Source: Parachryseolinea silvisoli (GTDB lineage: Bacteria; Bacteroidota; Bacteroidia; Cytophagales; Cyclobacteriaceae). Taken from it: a DNA stretch of 64,000 nucleotides. Positions 35,211-43,633 of this stretch are shown one piece after another. The position numbers were made by a program, and so were the translations under genes. Numbering within the stretch: position 1 is the first letter of the stretch; each line of letters begins with the position of its first letter. The stretch is taken from positions 62,001 to 126,000 of the forward strand of contig NZ_JAIOAO010000004.1 in NCBI RefSeq assembly GCF_021190955.1, written 5' to 3'. The notes beneath the pieces are model-generated. The model ran no database searches and was not told the origin of the DNA. It was given only the letters and a program-made list of their open reading frames with translations.

Positions 35211-36431
35211 TTGAACCTTTCGTATTTCATATCTAAAAGAATCAGCCGGGAGCAGCGGTCAGGTTTTGCCTCGACGATCCACAAGATCGCCATTGTCAGT
35301 ATCGGCATTGGGCTGGGCGCCGCCATCGTCTCTTTTCTGATCATGAAGGGATTTCAGGAGACTATTCAGAATAAAATATACGGCTTCAACGGCCATCTGC
35401 TCATCACCAAGCTTACCCCCAGCAATTCCGTGGACGAGGAGCCGATGGACTTTCACGTCGACGCGTACGATCACCCCGAGCGATATCCCTATATCCGCCA
35501 CATGCAGGAGTATGCGCATAAGACCGGATTGGTAAAGACACAAGATGAAGTGTTGGGCGTCGTGTTTAAAGGTGTCGGTAAAAGCTTTGATCAAAAGGCC
35601 TTTCAGGAAAACCTGATCGCGGGAAAGTTTATTCAATTCCCCGACTCCAGTCACTCAAACGAGGTTGTTATCAGTCAAATCATCGCCGATAAGTTGAAAG
35701 CAAAGGTTGGCGATTTTATTATTGTACACTTTTTTCAAAATCCGCCGCGCTTTCGCAAACTTAAGATCGCCGGTATTTATGAGACGAATTTATCGGAGTA
35801 TTTTGACAGCAAAGTAATTCTCGGTGACATTCGCCTGATCGCACGGTTAAACGATTGGGCGGAGGGTGTAAGCGGTGGGTTAGAAGTGTTTATATATGAT
35901 CCCGAGCACGCGGAAGAAGCCCGCGAAGTACTGGCAGAATCGACGGATTTTGATATGCGTATAGACCTGATCAGCGAGCGGTATCAACAGGTGTTTGAAT
36001 GGCTTGGGCTGGTGAACCGTCAGGTAGTAATTTTGTTATGCATTATACTAACCGTGGTATGTGTAAATATGATTTCAATCGTGTTGATTTTGGTGATGGA
36101 GCGAACACAAATGATCGGTATGTTAAAAGCGTTGGGAGGCAACGACCGCCTGGTGCGTTCAATCTTTATATACCAGGGTTTCAGTCTTGTAATAAAAGGC
36201 CTGTTTTTAGGCAATTTGATTGGATTGGGGCTTTGCAGCTTGCAGTATTATTTTAAAATCGCTAAACTGAATCCTCATGACTATTACATGAGCTTTGTGC
36301 CCATTAGCTGGCACTGGGAGACTGTCTGGATGCTTAATTTATTGACACTCATGGTTGTTACCGCGGTCCTGATTATCCCTACCGAGGTTATTGTTCGTAT
36401 CCGGCCCATAAAAGCCATTCGTTTTGATTAG
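35211..36431 (+). CDS. LolC/LolE-like ABC transporter permease
   Basis: A 406-aa membrane protein with a TTG start; the N-terminus NLSYFISKRI is a family mark. Topology: one TM helix (about 23-46), a periplasmic domain of about 220 residues, then three TM helices (about 270-300, 320-345, 370-392) forming an FtsX domain that includes ERTQMIGMLKALGGNDRLV. This is the layout of lipoprotein-releasing permeases LolC/E. The ATPase partner is not nearby. It is divergent from the NamZ-like gene. Confidence 0.85.
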   Translation: MNLSYFISKRISREQRSGFASTIHKIAIVSIGIGLGAAIVSFLIMKGFQETIQNKIYGFNGHLLITKLTPSNSVDEEPMDFHVDAYDHPERYPYIRHMQEYAHKTGLVKTQDEVLGVVFKGVGKSFDQKAFQENLIAGKFIQFPDSSHSNEVVISQIIADKLKAKVGDFIIVHFFQNPPRFRKLKIAGIYETNLSEYFDSKVILGDIRLIARLNDWAEGVSGGLEVFIYDPEHAEEAREVLAESTDFDMRIDLISERYQQVFEWLGLVNRQVVILLCIILTVVCVNMISIVLILVMERTQMIGMLKALGGNDRLVRSIFIYQGFSLVIKGLFLGNLIGLGLCSLQYYFKIAKLNPHDYYMSFVPISWHWETVWMLNLLTLMVVTAVLIIPTEVIVRIRPIKAIRFD

Positions 36432-36451
36432 TTAATCCGTGGTTATAAGCG

Positions 36452-36480
36452 TTTAAACTTCAAATAATTTCCTATTTTTG
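36452..36480 (+). promoter_or_regulatory. Putative promoter, TAnnTTTG type
   Basis: TATTTTTG at 36473-36480 matches the -7 element; a TTTA at 36452-36455 stands 17-18 nt before it as a weak -33 element. It would drive the unknown gene at 36523 with a leader of about 35 nt. Confidence 0.4.
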
Positions 36481-36522
36481 TTGATGTAAGGAGCCCACCT
36501 TATATCGAAATGTTTTAATGTT

Positions 36523-37080
36523 ATGCAATTAAAATTCAAAAATCCGGTCAGGCCTGACCTGACCTCAACTATCCAGAAGCGCAACCGCCGGCTTCAGGCG
36601 TTCTTTAACGCCAAGAATCTGGATGTGCGGTTGCACGGCGACGCTCAAAATCCGCTCATGGTATTGTGCGGATGCGTAGGACTGTCTGCTTATGTACACA
36701 ACTTTGACCTGCGTATGTTGGATAAGCCCAACCAGGGAGAAGTTATGCGCATTTTTAAGCTGACAGAGATCGTACAAGGTACACGCGAAGAAGTTGTAGA
36801 ATGGCTACAGCAGTATCCGCAAATGCCTTTGTATCGTATCCAGCACGCAGGTAGCAAGCTGTTTTTGTGTGGTTTCAACTTTGTTGACCGCGAGCAGAAA
36901 TTAGGCCGGTACCCGGTCTTTGCCCGCGAAGACTACCACATTTACAAACAGCGTGAAGCTGCGGAAGACATCCTCAACATGCTAAAAGAGGACGGTTACG
37001 AAGTGGAAATTACCGAGCCCGATCTCGAGCTGGTGAAATCACACGTCGGTCCGATCACTTTTGTTGGCCTGGAGGATTAG
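36523..37080 (+). CDS. Conserved-looking cytoplasmic protein, unknown function
   Basis: A 185-aa soluble protein without signal peptide or TM helix. I do not recognise a domain. It starts with a Lys/Arg-rich segment (TSTIQKRNRRLQAFF), contains a CGCVGLSAYVHNF stretch and ends in an acidic part (EVEITEPDLELV). Codon use resembles that of neighbouring genes, it has a promoter-like element upstream and a strong stem-loop downstream, so it is very probably a real single-gene unit. Confidence 0.8.
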   Translation: MQLKFKNPVRPDLTSTIQKRNRRLQAFFNAKNLDVRLHGDAQNPLMVLCGCVGLSAYVHNFDLRMLDKPNQGEVMRIFKLTEIVQGTREEVVEWLQQYPQMPLYRIQHAGSKLFLCGFNFVDREQKLGRYPVFAREDYHIYKQREAAEDILNMLKEDGYEVEITEPDLELVKSHVGPITFVGLED

Positions 37081-37095
37081 CTGACGTGATTTGAT

Positions 37096-37137
37096 CCGTT
37101 GGTTCGCGGGTAGGTCACCTTGTCCGCGAATCAACGG
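37096..37137. terminator. Stem-loop, probable bidirectional terminator
   Basis: CCGTTGGTTCGCGG / CCGCGAATCAACGG, a 14-bp stem with one G-T pair and a 14-nt loop, lies between the convergent genes ending at 37080 and 37168. There is no clear T-run. Confidence 0.5.
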
Positions 37138-37167
37138 GTTGGATGTTATGTTAGTTACCTTTAATGC

Positions 37168-37932
37168 TTAGCGCGCCGCTGTAACGGCTGGGTTGGGAAT
37201 GTATTTTCTGAACCAGCTTTGAATGGTCATTTGCAAGACCCCGAAGAAGGCCTCCTTGAAGATGCCCGGAGACATCTTTGACTCTCCGCGCGTGCGGTCG
37301 GTAAAGATGATCGGAACTTCTGTTAGCTTAAAGCCAAACTTCCAGGCGAGGAATTTCATCTCGATCTGGAAAGCATATCCCACAAATCTGATCTGATCCA
37401 GCGCAATGGTCTCCAGCACCACACGCCTGTAGCAAACAAAGCCCGCGGTCGTGTCGCGTATCGGCATGCTCGTGATCATGCGCACATAGCTACTGGCAAA
37501 GTACGACAACAACACCCGGCCCATGGGCCAGTTCACAACATTTACCCCCGTAGCATAACGCGAGCCGATCGAAACATCACTGCCGTGCTCCGTGCACGAG
37601 AGATATAGATTTACCAGGTCTTTCGGATCGTGCGAAAAGTCGGCATCCATTTCCAGGATGTATTCATAGCCTTTCTCCAGAGCAAATTTAAAGCCTGTGA
37701 TATAGGCAGTACCCAATCCTTGTTTTCCCGGACGTTTTAATAAGTGAAGCCGGGTAACTGCTGTGTTGTAGGTAAGCTGAAGCTGTTCGACGATTTCGGC
37801 CGTGCCGTCGGGAGAGTTATCGTCTACAATGAGAATGTCAAAATCCTTGGGCAGTGCAAAAACAGTATCGATGATCGCGCGGATATTCTCGCGTTCCTTA
37901 TACGTGGGAACAATGACGATGGCGTTATTCAC
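37168..37932 (-). CDS. GT2 polyprenol-phosphate mannosyltransferase-like enzyme
   Basis: A 254-aa GT-A glycosyltransferase resembling DPM1. N-terminal VPTYKERENI, the nucleotide-binding IVDDNSPDGTAEIVEQL, the metal-binding EMDADFSHDPKDL (DxD-like), SIGSRYATG and DTTAGFVCYRR are all typical. It has no C-terminal TM anchor, as in the soluble DPM1 type. Expected reaction: transfer of a hexose (mannose or a related sugar) from a nucleotide sugar to a polyprenyl phosphate for envelope glycan synthesis. Stands alone. Confidence 0.88.
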   Translation of the reverse strand: MNNAIVIVPTYKERENIRAIIDTVFALPKDFDILIVDDNSPDGTAEIVEQLQLTYNTAVTRLHLLKRPGKQGLGTAYITGFKFALEKGYEYILEMDADFSHDPKDLVNLYLSCTEHGSDVSIGSRYATGVNVVNWPMGRVLLSYFASSYVRMITSMPIRDTTAGFVCYRRVVLETIALDQIRFVGYAFQIEMKFLAWKFGFKLTEVPIIFTDRTRGESKMSPGIFKEAFFGVLQMTIQSWFRKYIPNPAVTAAR

Positions 37933-38273
37933 GACTGGTTTTTGGATTATAGCAAAACTAAAAAAAGCCTGCGTTTATACAATTCGTCCGGCGTGCCAGG
38001 CGTCGATTTTTTACCATGTGTTGTCGATTGCGATGGTGCCCAGGTCGCGATTGTGTCGCATCAGAGCAGTTTTCCCTCTTTTATTCACCGGCCATACTCC
38101 GTAAAATTTAACATACGGTGGAAGGCGCACAGGGGCCGATTTTTGGATTGGCGGAGAATCTGTTACTTTGGCAACGTTCGGCGCCGCATCCGGCGCAACG
38201 GACAACCTGACTGGCACGGTAATCGTACTACAAGACGCTGGCATAAAACCCCTTTAAAATTTATAAACATCCT
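37933..38273. other. 341-bp divergent intergenic region
   Basis: No convincing gene. Near its right end TTACTTTG (38161-38168) resembles the -7 promoter element with one mismatch, about 105 bp before the DUF4412 gene; no good -33 match at the standard spacing. Nothing else stands out. Confidence 0.3.
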
Positions 38274-39116
38274 ATGAAACAACTATTCTTCGCCGCCCTG
38301 TTGCTGCTCCTGGTTTTACCCGGTCACGCGCAACTATTCGAAGGCACGATCCGCTGGAAGATGGAAGCTGTGATCACCGATCCGGCCACCAAAGCCAAGA
38401 TGGAAGAAGCACAAAAGAAAATGAACGACCCGGCTACACAGGCGCAAATGAAAGAGCTGGAAGCAAAAATGAGCGACCCCCAATTCAAGGCGATGATGGA
38501 CGCAAACCCCCAGATGAAGACACAAATGGAGGCGATGCTCAAGGCAGCGAAAGGTGGTAACATTAATTCGTTCATACCGACGGGGCTTGAGCAAAAGACC
38601 AAAAATGGCAACGCACTGACCAAGATGGAAGGTGGTATCATGGCTAACATGGAAATACTCTATCTCAAAGATAAAAATCAATCCTACCGCATCGACCGCG
38701 AAAGCAAGACCTATTCGGTATTGCCCAAAGGCGACGAAAATCAGGATGATAAAACCAAGACGCCTGAGGTGAAAGTCACCAAAACAACCGAGACAAAAAA
38801 GATCCTGGACTACACCTGTACCAAGTACGTTGCAGAGACCACCTATGAAGGAAAAAAAAGCACGCAGATATTCTGGACGACCACGGCTATTCAGGACTTC
38901 GACATGAAGAGTATGGCGCAGCAACGTTTTGGCAACCATCCCCAGCTGTTGTTCTATGAGAAGATCGACGGAGTGCCGTTGCGCATCGAGATGACCGTTC
39001 CCGAAGGCAACATGACCATGGAAGTTACGTCTTTGAAGCGCCACGCATTGCCGGCAGCAGACTTCGCTATACCAACAGGATATAAAGAGACGCAGCTGTC
39101 GATGTTCGGACGGTAA
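38274..39116 (+). CDS. DUF4412-type exported protein with DP-rich repeat segment
   Basis: A 280-aa exported protein: signal peptide (1-20, cleaved after GHAQ), then FEGTIRWKME typical of DUF4412. An inserted helical segment (about 33-90) is very rich in Met, Lys and Gln and contains repeated DPAT/DPQF units (DPATKAKMEEAQKKM, DPATQAQMKELEAKM, DPQFKAMMDANPQM), resembling STI1-like DP repeats. The C-terminal half (about 130-275) resembles the LolA-like fold of these proteins, ending in LKRHALPAADFAIPTGY. Location: periplasm. Function unknown. Confidence 0.75.
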   Translation: MKQLFFAALLLLLVLPGHAQLFEGTIRWKMEAVITDPATKAKMEEAQKKMNDPATQAQMKELEAKMSDPQFKAMMDANPQMKTQMEAMLKAAKGGNINSFIPTGLEQKTKNGNALTKMEGGIMANMEILYLKDKNQSYRIDRESKTYSVLPKGDENQDDKTKTPEVKVTKTTETKKILDYTCTKYVAETTYEGKKSTQIFWTTTAIQDFDMKSMAQQRFGNHPQLLFYEKIDGVPLRIEMTVPEGNMTMEVTSLKRHALPAADFAIPTGYKETQLSMFGR

Positions 39117-39143
39117 TCCCCGAGAGCATAACAGTAAAAAACA

Positions 39144-39175
39144 AAGAAGCCCGCATGTATACATGCGGGCTTCTT
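39144..39175. terminator. Bidirectional terminator
   Basis: A perfect 32-bp palindrome, arms AAGAAGCCCGCATGTA / TACATGCGGGCTTCTT. It is preceded by A-rich and followed by T-containing sequence and lies between convergent genes ending at 39116 and 39194. Confidence 0.85.
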
Positions 39176-39193
39176 ATTTCTGTTGGCGTTATC

Positions 39194-40585
39194 TTAATAT
39201 CCCAATACCTTCAGCATACTCTCCGCAGTCTGCTGCGCAGCAAATAGCCGGGTCGTGATCTCACCGTCTTCGTTGCGGTCGATCAGGACGTGCTGCGGCG
39301 CCGGTACAAGGCAGTGTTGAATGCCACCATAACCACCCAGTGATTCCTGGTAAGCGCCCGTGTGGAAGAAGCCGATGTATAAAGGCTCTTCGTCGTTGAT
39401 CATGGGCAAGAACACCTCGCCCGTGTGAGCTTCCGAGTTGTAATAATCCATGCTATCGCACGTCAGGCCACCCATGTTTACCTTGTGGTAAGGGTCGTCC
39501 CACTTGTTGGCAGCCAGTAGCACATACTTCTGGTTGAGGCCCCATGCGTCGGGCAGGTGGGTGATGAACGAACCATCGATCATGTACCACAGCTCTTTGT
39601 CGTTCTGCAGTTTCTGATCGATAACATTGTACAGCACCGCGCCGCTTTCGCCCACGGTGTAGCTACCGAACTCCGTGAAGATGTTCGGCACAGGTACGTT
39701 GTTCTTATCACAAATCCACTTGATGTTTTCCACGATCTGTTCGATCATGTACTTATAGTCAAAGTGGAACGTAAGGGACGTCTTAATCGGGAAACCACCG
39801 CCGATGTCGATCGAGTCGAGCGACGGGCAAATCTTTTTCATTTCGCAATACTTGAAAACAAAGCGGCTCAGTTCGCTCCAATAGTATGCGGTGTCTTTGA
39901 TGCCCGTGTTGATGAAGAAGTGAAGCATCTTGAGCGACGCCTTTTCGCTCTTCTCAATATTCTCACGGTAGAATGGAAGGATGTCGCTGTAGCGAATGCC
40001 GAGACGCGAGGTGTAAAACTCGAACTTAGGTTCTTCGTCGGCTGCGACGCGGATGCCTACCCGGTAGGGGGTCTTGACATTCTTTTCGTATTCTTCGAAT
40101 TCTCCCATCTCGTCCAGGATCGGAATACAGTTGTGGAAACCGTCGTTGAGGAGGTCGGAGATGTATTGCGTGTACAGCGGCATTTTAAAGCCGTTGCACA
40201 AAATGTACGTATCCTTGGTGATCTTGCCTTTGGCGTAGAGAGACCGCACGATGGGAATGTCGAATGCCGACGAGGTCTCCATGTGTACGTCCTCGTTCTT
40301 CACGGCTTCTTCCAGAACGAAAGAAAAGTGCGAAGACTTGGTACAGTAGCAATATGTGTAGTTGCCGTTGTATTTGAATTTCTCCAGAGCAGCCTTAAAA
40401 AGAGCCTGTACAGAGCGAATATTCTCGCTGATGCGGGGCAGGTAGGTTAGCTTGAGGGGAGTGCCGTATTGTTTGATGATGTCCATCACGGGGACATCGT
40501 TAAACAGCAATTCGTGGTCGCGGACCTTAAATTCTTTTTGAGGAAACTCAAAAGTTTGCTCAATCAGTTCGCGGTAGCTCTTCAT
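39194..40585 (-). CDS. Arginine decarboxylase, short fold-III type
   Basis: A 463-aa PLP enzyme of alanine-racemase fold type III. Visible: the CYCTKSSHF region holding the expected PLP Lys, the glycine-rich IDIGGGFPI loop, FTEFGSYTVGESGAVL and the active-site Cys in GGLTCDSMD. It is shorter than E. coli SpeA (about 660 aa) and of the size usual for Bacteroidota enzymes annotated as arginine decarboxylase. It should make agmatine; the divergent agmatinase-like gene supports this. Related decarboxylases of carboxynorspermidine or DAP are the alternative. Confidence 0.82.
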   Translation of the reverse strand: MKSYRELIEQTFEFPQKEFKVRDHELLFNDVPVMDIIKQYGTPLKLTYLPRISENIRSVQALFKAALEKFKYNGNYTYCYCTKSSHFSFVLEEAVKNEDVHMETSSAFDIPIVRSLYAKGKITKDTYILCNGFKMPLYTQYISDLLNDGFHNCIPILDEMGEFEEYEKNVKTPYRVGIRVAADEEPKFEFYTSRLGIRYSDILPFYRENIEKSEKASLKMLHFFINTGIKDTAYYWSELSRFVFKYCEMKKICPSLDSIDIGGGFPIKTSLTFHFDYKYMIEQIVENIKWICDKNNVPVPNIFTEFGSYTVGESGAVLYNVIDQKLQNDKELWYMIDGSFITHLPDAWGLNQKYVLLAANKWDDPYHKVNMGGLTCDSMDYYNSEAHTGEVFLPMINDEEPLYIGFFHTGAYQESLGGYGGIQHCLVPAPQHVLIDRNEDGEITTRLFAAQQTAESMLKVLGY

Positions 40586-40931
40586 TTACTCCGTTGTCTG
40601 TTAGTCTGTTGAACGTCTTGAAAAGTAATGACTTTAGTTTGGTGCGGAGGGCTTCCTGCGCCGGTCTTTTTATTGTCAGTAGTCTACTACAGGCCGATTG
40701 CTGCTGTTGCAACGACCAGATAGTGACGAACGCTCTGGCAAAGGGTGCAATATTGGGATAAATTTGCCATCTTTGCAATAATTCATTTGGAACCCATGGT
40801 TAATCGTTTTTCCGATCTGATTGTTCCGGTCTACACCGGTCAGCCCGACCTCTAAGGGCGGACGGAAGCGCGTTTTTTTAACTTATTCCTGCGGTTAACC
40901 ACTAATTCATAAAACCTTAATAGACATTGTC
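40586..40931. other. 346-bp divergent intergenic region
   Basis: Separates the decarboxylase and agmatinase genes. TAAATTTG at 40759-40766 matches the -7 promoter consensus on the plus strand without a clear -33 partner. A small hairpin CCGGT-ctac-ACCGG lies at 40826-40839. No convincing ORF and no recognised riboswitch. Confidence 0.35.
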
Positions 40932-41894
40932 GTGAAAGAGCTAAAGATCATTGAAGTGAAGTCCGAAATCGGTGCCGGAACCCGCGGCGCGAGCATGGGC
41001 GTGGAAGCCATGAAGATCGCCAGCCTCGACCTGCAGTCGGATTTTTTTAAGCAGCACGAGTCCGTAGAAGTAGAGAACGTCAACGAGCTCCTGTTTGACG
41101 GCGCCCAACATGCACACGCCAAGTTCATCGACGGCGTCATGATTATGGAAGAGCGCGTTTGCCTGGAAGTATACGAAACCATCTTTGATGAGTTTTTTCC
41201 GCTGGTACTGGCCGGCGACCACAGCACCGCCTATGGCACCATTGCCGGCATTAAAAAAGCACATCCCAAAGCACGTCTCGGCGTGATCTGGATCGACGCC
41301 CATGCCGACATCCACACACCGTTCACTACCCCGTCCGGCAACATGCATGGCATGGCGCTGGCCATGGCGTGTGGCATTGACAATTATGAGTGTAAGATCA
41401 ACGACCCGCTCGGCGAGACGCTCGAATACTGGGAGCAACTTAAGAACGTGGGCATGCCCGGCCCGAAGATCTACCCGGAAGACATTGTCTATATCGGTGT
41501 ACGCGAACTGGAAAAGCCCGAGAACTACCTGTTGAACAAATACAACGTCAACTTTATCGAGATCGAAGACGTGCAGCGCGAAGGCGCGGAAGCCATTGCC
41601 CGCAAAGCGTCGGCGATGCTCGACCACTGCGATTATGTTTATGTGTCGTTTGACGTCGACAGTCTCGACAGCCATGTATCGACCGGCACCGGCACACCGT
41701 CGCCCAACGGCCTGACTGTAGCGGAAGCAAAGGCGCTTAACACCGAGCTGGCGCGCGACCCCAAGGTTTGTGCCTGGGAGATCGTGGAAGTAAACCCGAC
41801 ACTGGACACAGAAAACCGCATGGCGGAAAGCGCATTCGAGATTCTGGAGGCCACTGCCAAGGCTATTGCCAGCCGCCCCGTATTGGCGGAATAA
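40932..41894 (+). CDS. Agmatinase/arginase-family ureohydrolase
   Basis: A 320-aa binuclear-manganese enzyme, GTG start. The metal-binding motifs LAGDHSTAYGT, WIDAHADIHT and SFDVDSLDS are complete. Beside arginine decarboxylase, agmatinase activity (agmatine to putrescine and urea) is the best call, but arginase or formiminoglutamase cannot be excluded from motifs alone. Its stop codon directly abuts the stop of the convergent START-like gene, with no spacer. Confidence 0.85.
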   Translation: MKELKIIEVKSEIGAGTRGASMGVEAMKIASLDLQSDFFKQHESVEVENVNELLFDGAQHAHAKFIDGVMIMEERVCLEVYETIFDEFFPLVLAGDHSTAYGTIAGIKKAHPKARLGVIWIDAHADIHTPFTTPSGNMHGMALAMACGIDNYECKINDPLGETLEYWEQLKNVGMPGPKIYPEDIVYIGVRELEKPENYLLNKYNVNFIEIEDVQREGAEAIARKASAMLDHCDYVYVSFDVDSLDSHVSTGTGTPSPNGLTVAEAKALNTELARDPKVCAWEIVEVNPTLDTENRMAESAFEILEATAKAIASRPVLAE

Positions 41895-42542
41895 TCATTT
41901 TTTATTATTGTAGCGTGACGGATCCTCGAGTAATGCAATGTACTCGCGGATCGTCGTCATCATGTTATTGCGGATGATCGGGTCGGTGATAAACTTGGGT
42001 ATGCTTCCCGGTTTGGACAAGATGCGATAGGTGGCCTTTGTGCGTCCGGGCGTCAGCCGCTCCAGGCGCCAGCTGCCGGCCAGCTCCAGGCGGGTAACAC
42101 CTTTACGCACGGGAGCACGTGTAGCGTCGACGTACGATTCGAAGGCAATAAAGAGAATGCCGGGGCCCGGGCTGGAGAGACGATAGATCAGGTAGCTATC
42201 CTGGTCGGCGACGGGCCAGGGAATATCGTGGTACGAATATTCGAACCAGGTAGTAGTGTCGCCGCGTTGTTTGTAGATCTTAAACTCGCTCACATGGCTT
42301 TGCCATTGCTCAACCAACGTTTGGTCCTGAATAATGCGCAGCCCTTCATATACCGTGTTGTTGAAAAAAAACTCCCCCTTTACTTCGCGGGCCTCTACGG
42401 GCGGTGAGACCTTGGAAAATGTAATCCAGCGCTCGTAAATGCTGATATCCCCATCTTTTTTAACCAGTTCAAACCCCTCGTCGTCCTGTGCTTTCGTGGC
42501 GAGGGCCATGAAACTACAAAACACCCAAACGTACATCTTCAT
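41895..42542 (-). CDS. Exported START-like (SRPBCC fold) protein
   Basis: A 215-aa protein with signal peptide (MKMYVWVFCSFMALATKAQ). The mature part resembles START lipid-binding domains: GDISIYERW, the central DTTTWFEYSYHDIPWPVADQDSY, then a Gly/Pro segment and a C-terminal helix (PIIRNNMMTTIREYIALL). START domains hold a hydrophobic ligand in a deep pocket; here the location is periplasm or outer membrane. Divergent from the deoxyhypusine-synthase-like gene (97-bp gap). The ligand is unknown. Confidence 0.8.
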   Translation of the reverse strand: MKMYVWVFCSFMALATKAQDDEGFELVKKDGDISIYERWITFSKVSPPVEAREVKGEFFFNNTVYEGLRIIQDQTLVEQWQSHVSEFKIYKQRGDTTTWFEYSYHDIPWPVADQDSYLIYRLSSPGPGILFIAFESYVDATRAPVRKGVTRLELAGSWRLERLTPGRTKATYRILSKPGSIPKFITDPIIRNNMMTTIREYIALLEDPSRYNNKK

Positions 42543-42639
42543 AAGCTTTTTAATAATTTACCAATCGGGCCGCTGCTTTTCATAACGCGTAAATCCCTGT
42601 TTTTCTTAATTTCGCCCCGTAATTTGAATAACACAAGCC

Positions 42640-43617
42640 ATGAGCCAGAACACACCAATATCGTCGTTTATTGAGAAAAACTTTCTGCATTTTAATGCAG
42701 CTGCGCTGGTAGATGCCGCCAAAGGCTATAAAAAACACCTTGCCGAAGGTAAAAAAATGATGGTAACACTGGCTGGCGCCATGAGTACCGGCGAGCTGGG
42801 CATCAGCTTTGCCGAAATGATCCGCCAGAACAAGGTGCACATCATTTCCTGTACCGGTGCCAACCTCGAAGAGGACATCATGAACCTGGTGGCACATTCA
42901 CACTACAAGCGCATTCCCAACTATCGCGACCTCACGCCCGAGCAGGAGTGGGGCCTTCTGGAAAACCACCTCAACCGCGTAACCGATACGTGTATTCCCG
43001 AAGAGGAAGCCTTCCGCCGTCTGCAGAAGCATCTGTTCAAGGTGTGGAAAGATGCGGAAGACGCGGGCGAGCGTCTGTTTCCGCATGAATTTATGTTCCG
43101 CATGATCAACAGCGGCGACTTGAAGCAATATTATGAAATTGATCCGAAGAATTCCTGGATGATCGCCGCCGCAGAACGCAATATGCCGATGGTTGTGCCG
43201 GGTTGGGAAGATTCCACGATGGGGAACATCTTCGCGTCGTACGTACTAACGGGCGAGCTGAAGGCCAGCACCATGAAGTCGGGTATCGAGTACATGGTAT
43301 GGCTGGCAGACTGGTACACAGAAAACGCCGGCAAAGACGGTATCGGCTTCTTCCAGATCGGTGGTGGTATCGCCGGTGACTTCCCGATCTGTGTGGTGCC
43401 TATGCTGCACCAGGATCTGGAGCGTACCAACGTGCCCTTCTGGAGCTATTTCTGCCAGATCAGCGACTCGACTACCAGCTACGGGTCGTATTCGGGCGCA
43501 GTACCCAACGAGAAAATCACGTGGGGTAAGCTGAGCATTGAAACACCTAAGTTTATTGTTGAATCAGACGCGACCATTGTCGCACCCCTGATGTTTGCCT
43601 ACATACTCGAGTGGTAG
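42640..43617 (+). CDS. Deoxyhypusine-synthase-family protein
   Basis: A 325-aa protein of the family that in eukaryotes transfers aminobutyl from spermidine to eIF5A. The N-terminal NAAALVDAAKGYKK, the NAD-contact MVTLAGAMSTGELG and SCTGANLEEDI, and the catalytic lysine region KITWGKL (Lys297) are kept. Bacteria lack eIF5A; homologues are thought to act as homospermidine-synthase-like polyamine enzymes. Neighbouring decarboxylase and agmatinase genes, which would supply putrescine, support a polyamine role. It precedes argS by 16 bp. Confidence 0.88.
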   Translation: MSQNTPISSFIEKNFLHFNAAALVDAAKGYKKHLAEGKKMMVTLAGAMSTGELGISFAEMIRQNKVHIISCTGANLEEDIMNLVAHSHYKRIPNYRDLTPEQEWGLLENHLNRVTDTCIPEEEAFRRLQKHLFKVWKDAEDAGERLFPHEFMFRMINSGDLKQYYEIDPKNSWMIAAAERNMPMVVPGWEDSTMGNIFASYVLTGELKASTMKSGIEYMVWLADWYTENAGKDGIGFFQIGGGIAGDFPICVVPMLHQDLERTNVPFWSYFCQISDSTTSYGSYSGAVPNEKITWGKLSIETPKFIVESDATIVAPLMFAYILEW

Positions 43618-43633
43618 GGCGGGTATCTTTATT

